Source of the DNA: a virus
Direction: 5' to 3' (one strand)
Length of the DNA: 55,164 nt
Virus record (IMG/VR): IMGVR_UViG_3300046816_000301
Span: 1-55,164 of that record
Of the stretch, positions 38,201-44,740 are shown piece by piece (the first letter of the stretch is position 1; every line of letters begins with the position of its first letter). The position numbers and the translations under genes were made by a program. The notes beneath the pieces were generated by a model, which was not told the origin of the DNA, ran no database searches, and saw only the letters and a list, made by a program, of their open reading frames with translations.

Positions 38201-39288
38201 GTTGCCAGCAGTGCCGGAGCGCCGCCCATCAGCACCGAGTTGGCGAGCATGCTCTCGGCGATCGCGTTATTATCGCCGTTGGTTTCGCGTCTTGCCTTGT
38301 CAAAACCGTAAAGCGCGCCGACCGCCGCGAATGGCAGCGAGGCGGCGAGCGCGCCCTGCCCGGCGCCAGGTGCCGCAGCAAAGACTGCAAGCTGCGGCGC
38401 CATCTCCGTAAGGCGCTCGGCAACATAAGTCAGCGCGTCACCACCCGACTTGATGTCTGCATAACTTTTGATCGTCGGCGGTAGCTGCTGATTGACCCAC
38501 TCGCCAACTTCGTTCGCCTTATTGGTAACCGCGCTGTAGACGTTCTTCTCGACCTCGGCAACCTTCGACGGCCCGGTTGGCGTCACCTGCTGACCCTCGG
38601 CGCCAAAGGGCATCGAGGGATCGAGGAAGCGGCTCGGGCTATTCGGATCGGTCTGCGTGCCAGCCCCGCCAATCCCCTGCTCGACCGCCGTCGCGGGACC
38701 TCCGACGACGCTCGACACCGTCTGCGTGACATACGGCACAATCGACTGCACCGCGCTGGCGATACCACGTCCTAGCGCCTTACCCTCGGTCGCCCAGAAC
38801 CCGGACTTATCTTCCGGCTCGGGGATGTTGGGCTGGCCCTGCGCCGCCGTCTCCTCGGGCGACATTTGATAGGCCGTGTCGACGCCGGGAATGTTTGTCA
38901 CCGTGCCTACGGCGCCGGGCGGTGGTTGTTGCGGCTGCATAAAGGCCGGCGCCGACAGCGGCGGCGGTGGAGTCGTCGCCAGCGCCCGGTAGGGCTGCAC
39001 GCGCGACCCCGAAAGCGCCTGTGTCGGCGACGCTCCTGGCACCGGAGCTTGGTACGAGTACTGCGGCAGCTGCGCCGGTGGTTGGTAGGGCGCGGCGGGG
39101 ATCGGTGAAGGTTGTGGCGCAGGCTGTGCGTAAGGTGAAGGTGCCGGCGCCTGCTCGGTGCTGGCCTGCTGCGGCCAGCCGGCGCTGAGCATCTGGTCGA
39201 TCTGCATCTGCGTCGAGTCGTAGCCACCCGACGATTGTTGTTCTTCCAGTTGGTCCTGGAGTTCTTCACTAGAAGTGTCGATGGCCAT
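32239..39288 (-). CDS. Giant polyvalent ejection/internal virion protein (2349 aa) with zincin domain
   Basis: The N-terminal 150 residues are Pro/Gln-rich. A hydrophobic Ala/Gly-rich region follows at about 290-430 (APQLAVFAAAPGAGQGALAA and after), suited to membrane interaction during DNA ejection. A long Pro/Gly tract lies at 480-720. Near residue 1205 is ALHEAVHAATAHYI, an HExxH zinc-peptidase motif, followed by FHELTATLL as a possible third ligand region. The C-terminal 700 residues are helical and end in a segment typical of polyvalent-protein domains (LPD38-like: PLFQFRNFALHQFGLYANLT). Such proteins are packaged and injected with the DNA. The palindrome occurs three times within the gene. 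Confidence 0.8.
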   Translation of the reverse strand: MAIDTSSEELQDQLEEQQSSGGYDSTQMQIDQMLSAGWPQQASTEQAPAPSPYAQPAPQPSPIPAAPYQPPAQLPQYSYQAPVPGASPTQALSGSRVQPYRALATTPPPPLSAPAFMQPQQPPPGAVGTVTNIPGVDTAYQMSPEETAAQGQPNIPEPEDKSGFWATEGKALGRGIASAVQSIVPYVTQTVSSVVGGPATAVEQGIGGAGTQTDPNSPSRFLDPSMPFGAEGQQVTPTGPSKVAEVEKNVYSAVTNKANEVGEWVNQQLPPTIKSYADIKSGGDALTYVAERLTEMAPQLAVFAAAPGAGQGALAASLPFAAVGALYGFDKARRETNGDNNAIAESMLANSVLMGGAPALLATTAGKGLIRNIATAGGINAILGAAGAVQNQTPQAIAQAKSFGDFLDKMGDMDWKQLVEGAATGAVQGVLIGGAGTYLHPGEVKPTRDVTKVVPGNPADVDQQAALNQAINPNQPSTTSDTFRTVEQGNVQPPPTAGAAPPAMALNPTLPGLPATAAARGIGQPPPPPPPPGAPLVRGPADLAAQAATVEQARQQAAGTEGDVIPGAAGPAPSAPPPPPPPPLGARQIPEQPGMPGATQAGLPGVEPPPVQPELPLQPGSRLPPQAPGGGPPDGGGGGGGGPGLPLGDQPQLPFGRAVPEQPITPAEAPPRPVEGVPPEARQGELPGVEPAPPQGELPLRQPPLGGPEGRAGEQPGLPLEEQQGLPFKLADQTGWRVEPDDQTPGQYVVKHGKDVLSVGSSPEEAMQAARDRADRATARGELPTVGSEAEPAARAASLAEQTRRLNEGRDQIIAEGKAGTATEAAPAGEVAVLEKPAEQAPAPTPAPTAREATAAAKARGEPVGVALVTREQLRKKLGITPERGSVAVAEGEAPEFKTVEEGNVAPKRQSRMAQEVRAARTAEPAGRARDIPDESTGKKEAPSSDYKSVYRSRAKEIAGGTNFVDQVMRELPQAGTRGPQRPSFVKYLHDELVKARDDNTIPDLQAKQERARTPEARGRIEDDIQFYKDLREHQAEIQQQIGESLEPRPEGAAALKSAEDELDAELARIKAAKDQTHNAPPSPDRQVANRFGTPGVNEPLEAIYNRIEASGTAEGATREQASTSLHEVLDAITDNSKLSTAGLHHARALAAILKKIIPASTRVIHEDAAHLFGLERSIDGPSYYDPATDTVIVGRYGGGGVETALHEAVHAATAHYINAAVKARSEGRATPEQIRHLDALEAIRKEVADIMMRDSAMTDMEMAHSLYATTDFHELTATLLTSAHAQNVLARSTPSSEFQRTMERLGYNKEERATPWSAFRGFLRRAFGLTSSTDNVLGHAMRALGDVADAGARYRRDPAILRGIQDARLRSAVELGGHVLSAPPLSERARDMVTEQVARGGSRLGESLRRGEMNGSNVDAMIRASGNLFRDPDTGANHFADHRAETERGAEVSRAERKLFKDTQQKLNEDIGRLGERDRTALAQFTNDVGYLNAKMGTSDPTANAHLTSSEQLKELQRLQANWNDLPDTSKRIYQDRQEFHQKLYERERAGDLDSMMRFAAPDSTPADRAAAQQQFYTRAGTQEFLANPDASPLAMTMGERYQNSRKLVDMVARFNDMNRVQGDYFPLRRFGDYMVTYGDQGTPGYGVHMFESRYDAERARAQFAADKLEPSQVQTKAEYARRQQVPSELMSALDEELRRRGWSDQSAASVHDVFTSIFLKRATEASARRMGARKGVLGASEDMNRVDRDAYDTHAQRMGFLASHVGREETLNRMQARADYLGRSGKPGEGITAQDYVNQMRKRMPNLDESQGFVNGAAKLLTNFGFISSLLRPARMPIELVGMHAMNQSLLGGRYGQAAALRATAKAQGEVGFGKSLRLGMNNMLSQMGGNLKKVNWENGALIRDRMIANGVNPELANKLYDRMVAANMIDISHASVAAEMGRPGSSWNKLASLQERTLGAMSQMDNAVETMGRMTFAKAAVDLELAKNGGNLDAALDKAMEHARVVTPNWNAYNAPWLASQRGPLGALAKPLFQFRNFALHQFGLYANLTREAYRGGDAGERAIALKQLGGIVAYHALVGGASIPIAEEVAKGLLGAYDWITGRKQPRDFDRIIRTALADQIGPTMAMVATKGLPSLAGVDVSSSLGLNNLLMLPDFRDLSPQEMSKTVANQLFGVSGGDVASLAQGVYDLFRGNPAGLIKMVPARILRDMVTAEEYSRVGVKDSRGRVILPSSQISTGDVIAKAIGFNPMDISDFYAGRKAINDFMAEEKDERSQIFNRAVIDGLGAVGKAVSEFNRNYPGNPITYDSLVKAQQEARKNAPGTYGLTVSPKQLQQVRQQTRYLPQ
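33643..33657. repeat. 15-bp palindrome copy, one mismatch, intragenic
   Basis: TCCCAACCGTAGGGA inside the giant gene. Confidence 0.65.
35055..35067. repeat. Palindrome copy without centre base, intragenic
   Basis: CCCTACGTAGGGA inside the giant gene, encoding the SLRRG stretch on the minus strand. Confidence 0.8.
36927..36941. repeat. 15-bp palindrome copy (TCCCTACCGTAGGGA), intragenic
   Basis: A perfect copy in the giant gene; with flanking bases the symmetry extends to ACTCCC...GGGAGT. Confidence 0.9.
37368..37386 (-). repeat. CCA/TGG triplet microsatellite
   Basis: A run of CCA triplets on the plus strand encodes a poly-Gly tract in the giant protein. Such runs can slip and change length. 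Confidence 0.75.
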
Positions 39289-39300
39289 CGCGCACTCCCC

Positions 39301-41976
39301 CTAGAACGACGGCGAGGCGAAGTTAGCGCCGGGAAGTGCCGGCCTGCCCAGCGGCGGCGCAGGTGCGACGCGGTTAGCTGGACCACTCGGCGGCGCGATC
39401 GGCTTGCCCGGGTCGTTGGGGTTCGCCATGTTGCGAGTCCACAACCCGGCCTGCTGCATGACATTAACCGGGAGATAGGTCAGCGCCGTCTGGCCGCCCT
39501 TAGCGGTGAGCGGCACGATCCAGTCGGGCTTCTGCGCCGTGCCCCGGTTAACCGGTGCGCTAGGCACAATGTTGCCCCCAAGCAGACCCTGCGCGTAATA
39601 AAAAGCCTGCTGCGGCGCGACACTTGCGTCGCGCGTCAGCATGTTATTCATGATCCCGCTGATCGCCTGCTTCTGGAACGCAGTCAACGTCGCGTCCGAA
39701 CCCGAACCGTTCAACAGCCCGTCGATCAACGGCGCGATGATCTTCTCGCGATCAATCGCGTGGCCAGCAGCGGCGGCTTGCGCTGCCTGCATGTTTTGCT
39801 GAAGCTTCAAATCAAAATCGCGTAGCTGGATTTGTTGTTGTTGCGCGGCGATGTCGCGGCGGGTCTTGTCGGCCTCGGCCGCCTGCGCCGCCTGGTTGGA
39901 ATAGTGGTCGGCCATGTCCTTGTAGTGGTCAGCGACCGACTGGTAGTGCAGCCGCTCGGCGTCGGTCTTCTGCATCTGGTCGAGAGTTTTGAGGTAGGTT
40001 TGCGGGTTCGAGGTGATGTTCAGCATGTTTCTGACCATCTGCGGGTTGACCTGAAACGGCTCGCCGATGCGATCGCCGGTGTGCGGGTCGAACCGCTCAC
40101 CCCAGATGTTTTGCTGCCCCGGTGCGCCGGTCACCCGAAACCTGGTGTTCTCGCCATTGGGAAAATACTTGTAAGCCTGTGCGTACTCGTTGGCGGCGCC
40201 CTGCGCGTCACCGACGCTCTGCATCTCAAAGCCACGCTTCAGATGTTGGAACGTGCCCTGCTGGGCAAACATGGTGACAAATTCCTGACCCTGCTCCATC
40301 GCCGCCGGCCCGAGGTGCATCGTCCACGCGAGCATCGAGTTCTGCGCCGTACGCAACAAATCATCCGAGGTCATCCCCCGAGGGTTAGAATTTTGTAAGT
40401 AAGTCATCCCGGCGTCGGGGCCGCCTTGCGAGACGTTAGACACCAGGGTTCTGAAATCGGTCTGGCTGCCGGGGGTCAGCGGTTGCGGAGATTTAGCGTT
40501 GACGTTGACCTGGGGGAGCGGCAACGCGGTCGATGCGCCACCCGGCGCAGGAGCGGCGGACGCTACCTGGCTACCAGTCGGGCCGCCGGTTGCGTTGGCG
40601 CCGTCGGTGATCTGTGTCTGATCGCGCGACCCTGGCTGATTAGATACCGCCAGAGTGCTAGGCGCGCTCCCAGGAACCTGAAAATTCTTAGTGTCACCAG
40701 CCGACGCCGCCGTCATGCCGATGCGGTTGGGCTGACCGGGTTGTTGTGTCAGGCCGTGGTCGGCAAGGGTCTGTGCCATCTCCGGCGTAATGCCGTCGAT
40801 GGTTACCCCAGTCGCGTCGCCACCACTAGCCTTTACCTGCGCGCGCTGTTCCGGCGTAAGAGCAGCAAGCCAGTCAGCGACCCTTGACTGAACAAGAGCC
40901 TGAGCGTTAGCCGGCGACGTGCTGGCGCCCCGGTGATCATCCACCGTGCCGGCGCCGGGGCGCACCACACCGTTGAGCTTGTCCTGCGCGATCTGCTGCG
41001 GGTAATCCAGGACGTGCGGAAACTGCTTGCGCTGATCATCCGGTGATAACCTAGCGATGGCGTCAACCCCACCCGGCCCGGCAAAATACGCGGCGTAGGC
41101 CGAGGCCGTACCTTGGCCGTATTTAGCAAACATCTTATTGAGGTACATCGACCCGAGGATCAGATTATCGTGCGCGTTGTAACGGTCCAGCCTACCAGTA
41201 GGATCAACGTCAGCCGCCGCTGCCGGGGTCACCTGCATCAACCCGACCGCGTGCTTGGAGTTCTCCGGCTCGTTGACGTTCCACCGGCTCTCCAGATACG
41301 CCACGTTGGCGACGGCCACGGGGTCGACGCCGGTCAGTATCCCAGCTTGATTTATATTTTCCCACAGCGTCGGGTCGCTCTTTTGTAATTCAGTGTAGCG
41401 GTACATCGACGGCTTAATCTGCGGTGTCGGCGGCACGGGTTGTTGGTCTGTCTGGGGGGCAGCGCTAGGCAGCGCTGTCTCTGGCGGGCCGGGGTTGGCC
41501 TGCGGCTTGGGCGGGTCCTTGAATAAATCCTTGGGCGGCTTCTCCGCACCCTCTTGAGTATCGGGCGGAACCTGCGGCGCCGGCGATGCCGCTGTAGCCG
41601 GGTCCATGCCGCCGCCTTGCACAGGTGGTAGCGCGGGAGCGAGCGCCGCAGTTGCTGTCTGCGACGGAGTCGTCGTAGTCCCAGCGGGAACAGCAGGCGC
41701 CGACGGCGCCGTGGTTCCGGGCGGCGGGATCGTCCCAGTGGCGTAGGGCTGACCCGGCGTAACACCGGCGGGGGGTGTGTTCGGGTCGAGCGCCTGCGTA
41801 GGTGCGGCCGCCACAGGAGCAGCGGCGACCGCCGGTGCGGGCGCCGCACCCGACAACGCTTGGGTCGGCGGATACCCATTCGCCAGCATCTTGTCAGACG
41901 CCGCGTTGGCGGCGTCTGCAGCGGGGTTTGGCGCGTAAGGGTCGGGTCCCTCGTCGGGATCAGGCACACCAGCCAT
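39301..41976 (-). CDS. Virion lytic transglycosylase, internal virion protein (891 aa)
   Basis: Residues 1-180 are Pro/Ala/Thr-rich and low in complexity. At about 195-340 is a soluble lytic transglycosylase domain: GVDPVAVANVAYLESRWNVN with the catalytic Glu, AVGLMQVTPAAAADV (the G.MQ motif), DNLILGSMYLNKMF and YAAYFAGPGG. It cleaves peptidoglycan during DNA entry. The C-terminal 500 residues are mostly helical, with coiled-coil-like repeats (AADKTRRDIAAQQQQIQLRD). It precedes the giant protein by 12 bases, so the two probably form the ejection machinery together. Confidence 0.85.
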   Translation of the reverse strand: MAGVPDPDEGPDPYAPNPAADAANAASDKMLANGYPPTQALSGAAPAPAVAAAPVAAAPTQALDPNTPPAGVTPGQPYATGTIPPPGTTAPSAPAVPAGTTTTPSQTATAALAPALPPVQGGGMDPATAASPAPQVPPDTQEGAEKPPKDLFKDPPKPQANPGPPETALPSAAPQTDQQPVPPTPQIKPSMYRYTELQKSDPTLWENINQAGILTGVDPVAVANVAYLESRWNVNEPENSKHAVGLMQVTPAAAADVDPTGRLDRYNAHDNLILGSMYLNKMFAKYGQGTASAYAAYFAGPGGVDAIARLSPDDQRKQFPHVLDYPQQIAQDKLNGVVRPGAGTVDDHRGASTSPANAQALVQSRVADWLAALTPEQRAQVKASGGDATGVTIDGITPEMAQTLADHGLTQQPGQPNRIGMTAASAGDTKNFQVPGSAPSTLAVSNQPGSRDQTQITDGANATGGPTGSQVASAAPAPGGASTALPLPQVNVNAKSPQPLTPGSQTDFRTLVSNVSQGGPDAGMTYLQNSNPRGMTSDDLLRTAQNSMLAWTMHLGPAAMEQGQEFVTMFAQQGTFQHLKRGFEMQSVGDAQGAANEYAQAYKYFPNGENTRFRVTGAPGQQNIWGERFDPHTGDRIGEPFQVNPQMVRNMLNITSNPQTYLKTLDQMQKTDAERLHYQSVADHYKDMADHYSNQAAQAAEADKTRRDIAAQQQQIQLRDFDLKLQQNMQAAQAAAAGHAIDREKIIAPLIDGLLNGSGSDATLTAFQKQAISGIMNNMLTRDASVAPQQAFYYAQGLLGGNIVPSAPVNRGTAQKPDWIVPLTAKGGQTALTYLPVNVMQQAGLWTRNMANPNDPGKPIAPPSGPANRVAPAPPLGRPALPGANFASPSF

Positions 41977-41977
41977 C

Positions 41978-42649
41978 TCAGGCCCTCCCTACGGTAGGGA
42001 AATTAGCGCCGGCCAGCGCCGTCACCTGCGACGGCGGAGCGCGCTGTTGAGTTGCTTGTGCCTGGCTTCGCGTCTGCGCCGAGAACTGCCCTGGCGGCAG
42101 ATAAACCAGCGGCGCATCCGACGTATAATTCTTCCCTCCCGACGCATCTGCGGTCTGGGTCTGACCAGCACTAGTATACGCCGTGCCGCCGAGCGCACTC
42201 GTCTTAGCTGGCGCAGCCGGCGCGGGAGCCGCCGGCACAGCAGGTGCAGGCGTCGCCGCCGTAGCCGGGTCATAACCACCAGCCTGTGGCGTGATAGGTG
42301 CCGGCACCGTTGTCGCCGGCGCAGGCGTCGGCGCTTGCACGGTTGGGGTCGTCGTAGACGGTACTTGGGGGCTGCCAGCCGGGCTAAGCGGCACCGCAGT
42401 CGAGACATCCGGCGCTGGTAGTGGTTCCGTTGTCACGGGGGTCACTGGCGCACTGGGCAGCGCCGTCGCCGGTTGCGTTGGCTGTGTTCCCTGGGGCTGG
42501 TTCGTAGCGATGGCGTTACGATATGCCTGAGCGCGGTCTTGGAACGTCGCCTCGTTCTCCTTGTACTTCTGAACCTCACCCATCAGCTGGATGGTGTTCT
42601 GCGCACCGGAGAACAGGCCATCGGTGAAACTACCAAGAGGGAAAGACAT
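41978..42649 (-). CDS. Low-complexity virion-associated protein, 223 aa
   Basis: The start has TATAGGAACTACAG upstream on the minus strand. The first 48 residues are helical (FTDGLFSGAQNTIQLMGEVQ, KYKENEATFQDRAQAYRNAI); the rest is Pro/Ala/Thr-rich with repeated TPAPA-like units. It ends ANFPTVGRA, close to the ending of the lytic transglycosylase product (ANFASPSF), and the 375-residue neighbour ends ANIGGRA. This may be a shared C-terminal packaging or assembly tag. No domain was recognised. Confidence 0.65.
   Translation of the reverse strand: MSFPLGSFTDGLFSGAQNTIQLMGEVQKYKENEATFQDRAQAYRNAIATNQPQGTQPTQPATALPSAPVTPVTTEPLPAPDVSTAVPLSPAGSPQVPSTTTPTVQAPTPAPATTVPAPITPQAGGYDPATAATPAPAVPAAPAPAAPAKTSALGGTAYTSAGQTQTADASGGKNYTSDAPLVYLPPGQFSAQTRSQAQATQQRAPPSQVTALAGANFPTVGRA
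41986..42000. repeat. 15-bp palindrome copy (TCCCTACGGTAGGGA)
   Basis: A perfect copy at the 3' end of the 223-residue gene, ten bases before the next ATG on the minus strand; the right arm offers GTAGGGA as ribosome site. Confidence 0.88.
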
Positions 42650-42664
42650 CTGTAGTTCCTATAT

Positions 42665-43792
42665 TTATGCCCTGCCGCCAATATTAGCGCCGGTCAGCGC
42701 ACCCGCCGGCCCGCCAAGCGCAAAGCCAAGACCGCCACCCACCAACGAACCGATGCCCTTCACCGTGTTCTGCAACGCCGCCTCGTTGGCGTTGTACTCG
42801 CTCATCTGGTTCTGGAACCCGGTGTTCAGTATGTTAGCTGACTGACCGATCGCAGCGGTGCCCTGGCCAAAAAAGTTCGCGCTGGTGTTGGCCAGGCTCG
42901 AGCCGCTCGAGCCGAACGGCCCAAGCGCGTTGATGTAGGGGTTGAGCGCAAGACCACCGAGGCTGGCCGCCGGCGAGAGCGAACTCTGCGTCGAGGTAGC
43001 GCTGAGACCCGCGTTGACCCCGGCGACCCCGCTGGTATTAGCGGCGTTGAACCCCGCAGTCCCAACTGGTCCAGTCAAGGCCAAGGCTTGCGCAACCTGC
43101 CCCGGCGCACCTGTAGCCATGTCGTTGACCGCGCCGAGCAGGGACAGCCCTCGCGTCGTAGACTGGATACGCGACTGCGTGCCGGCGGCCGAGGCCGCTG
43201 CGTGCTCAGCAACCAGCTGCGCCCGGTTGAGTCCCTCCGATCGTCCCTGACTAGGATCGATGCCATAAGATCGAAGCTGTTGATCGGCATTGACCCGCGC
43301 CGCGTCCATCGACGTATAGACGTCCGCCTTGGCCGCTGCCGCCTGCTGGTCGGCGTAAGCGTTACCAGCGGGTGTCCCCGGCGCCTGCGACTTCGCATAG
43401 TCGATCAGCTGGTTCTGCACCGGCACCAATTGATTAGTGTAGCGGTCCCATAGGTACTTAGACTGATCGGCGGCCTGGTTGGCGTTGGCGATCTGCGTGT
43501 CGAGATAAGTACCGGCCTTTTGCGAAGTATCCAGCTGCGACTGCATCTCGGCTTTTACGGTAGGCATGACGTCAGACAGGTATTGCTGGTTCTGATCCTG
43601 CTGCTTTTGATAAGCAGCGAAATACTCAGCGCCTTGGCTCGCCGCCGTGTCGTACGCCTGCTTCTGAACATCGAGCTGCTGCCGGGCGATATCCGCCGAC
43701 TCTTGGGACGCCTGCGTCGCGGCCTGGGTTTGCGCCAGCGATGCCGCAGCAAGTGGCGCATAATTTGGAGGTGAGGGAGCTTTCCCGCCCAT
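42665..43792 (-). CDS. Internal virion protein-like, 375 aa
   Basis: ATG 43792 directly follows the previous TAA, with AGGAAGG upstream. The N-terminal half is a long Gln/Ala-rich coiled coil (LAQTQAATQASQESADIARQ; YFAAYQKQQDQNQQYLSDVM). The C-terminal third is Gly/Ala/Ser-rich and hydrophobic (GIGSLVGGGLGFALGGPAGA), like the membrane-active part of ejection proteins. Context between acetyltransferase and transglycosylase matches podovirus internal proteins. Confidence 0.7.
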   Translation of the reverse strand: MGGKAPSPPNYAPLAAASLAQTQAATQASQESADIARQQLDVQKQAYDTAASQGAEYFAAYQKQQDQNQQYLSDVMPTVKAEMQSQLDTSQKAGTYLDTQIANANQAADQSKYLWDRYTNQLVPVQNQLIDYAKSQAPGTPAGNAYADQQAAAAKADVYTSMDAARVNADQQLRSYGIDPSQGRSEGLNRAQLVAEHAAASAAGTQSRIQSTTRGLSLLGAVNDMATGAPGQVAQALALTGPVGTAGFNAANTSGVAGVNAGLSATSTQSSLSPAASLGGLALNPYINALGPFGSSGSSLANTSANFFGQGTAAIGQSANILNTGFQNQMSEYNANEAALQNTVKGIGSLVGGGLGFALGGPAGALTGANIGGRA

Positions 43793-44239
43793 TTACGCCG
43801 CCTTCCTGACCAGTACCCGAGGCTGGTGATTAAGCCAGGGGCAAGCGTCCTTGGTCATCGCCAGGACGACCATGTGGGTACCGGGGGCGTAGATATCCTT
43901 TAGCACAGCCTCGACCTGCCAGCCAGCTCTTGTATCGAGCGCCAGCGCCACGGTGTTGTCGGAGCGCACCGGGGCCAGCATCTTGTTACATTTACAGTGG
44001 TTAAAGCCGTAGTCGAAGACGAACCATAAAAGATCACGCGAGCACCAAAACTTATCCTCGCCGGCCATGTGCACGGTTATCGAGTTGCCGAAATAGTCGC
44101 ACAGCACAAAACCGCCAAGGATCTCGCCGTCGCGATGCGTCGTGAACGAGTGATCGTGCCCGGGCGTGAAATAGCCCTGCACCCGGCTCATCACCCACTC
44201 ACCGGCCCCCGGCGCATCAAAAAAGATCTCGCGACTCAT
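43793..44239 (-). CDS. GNAT-fold acetyltransferase-like virion protein, 148 aa
   Basis: Strands and helices follow the phage GNAT-like proteins: GEILGGFVLCDYFGNSITVH, DLLWFVFDYGFNHCKCNKML, APVRSDNTVALALDTRAGWQ and the final VEAVLKDIYAPGTHMVVLAM. Podoviruses often carry such a protein next to internal virion proteins; whether it still transfers acetyl groups is unknown. It is in tight operon spacing. Confidence 0.75.
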   Translation of the reverse strand: MSREIFFDAPGAGEWVMSRVQGYFTPGHDHSFTTHRDGEILGGFVLCDYFGNSITVHMAGEDKFWCSRDLLWFVFDYGFNHCKCNKMLAPVRSDNTVALALDTRAGWQVEAVLKDIYAPGTHMVVLAMTKDACPWLNHQPRVLVRKAA

Positions 44240-44529
44240 GTCACTCCAAGCGCGTTCAACTCGGCAGTAATTGCGCTGTCGCGCGCCGCCAGTTGCGCAC
44301 GCACCGCCGTCAATGTTTCCTTGGACGTATCGACGGAGGCGATCGAGACCGACATCCGCGTCGCCTGCATCGGTGAGCGCATCATCGGCGCGTCCTCAGG
44401 CGGTGGTGCCGGCGCAACCGTCAAGGACGATACGGTGCCACCATCGTCGAGCATCTCAATCGCCGACTGCACCGTCTGCTGCTCGGCGTAAAGCGCATTG
44501 ACCTGCGGCACGTCACTATATTTGGTCAT
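44236..44529 (-). CDS. Hypothetical helical protein, 97 aa
   Basis: It overlaps both neighbours. It has a coiled-coil N-terminus (VNALYAEQQTVQSAIEML), a Pro-rich hinge (VAPAPPPEDAPMM) and a second helix (TSKETLTAVRAQLAARDSA). It is probably a minor structural protein. Confidence 0.6.
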   Translation of the reverse strand: MTKYSDVPQVNALYAEQQTVQSAIEMLDDGGTVSSLTVAPAPPPEDAPMMRSPMQATRMSVSIASVDTSKETLTAVRAQLAARDSAITAELNALGVT

Positions 44530-44740
44530 GGGCCGGCTCCTGGAAGGTAGAGTGCCTATCGAGGCCGTTAGCGACCGAAGCCTGCGACTGAAGCTGCGAC
44601 TGAAGCTGCTCCGTCATAACTTGCCACAGCGACAGCGCATCCTTCAGCTTCAGCTCGGCCACCCCAGCCATGACGACATTCCATTGCTGAGCTTCGAGTT
44701 TCACTACCAGTAGTGCGTCGGGTGCTAAAACCCCATTCAT
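44516..44740 (-). CDS. Hypothetical protein, 74 aa
   Basis: GAAGGAGC precedes ATG 44740. Mostly helical (LKDALSLWQVMTEQLQSQLQ). A GCGACTGAAGCT tandem repeat in the DNA (44580-44607) encodes the doubled LQSQ. It overlaps both flanking genes. Confidence 0.6.
   Translation of the reverse strand: MNGVLAPDALLVVKLEAQQWNVVMAGVAELKLKDALSLWQVMTEQLQSQLQSQASVANGLDRHSTFQEPAHDQI

Noticed and set aside
36384-41976. Long antisense and out-of-frame open frames over the giant and transglycosylase genes
   Set aside because: They are Arg/Pro/Ser-rich, lack ribosome sites and follow from high GC at third positions opposite real genes.
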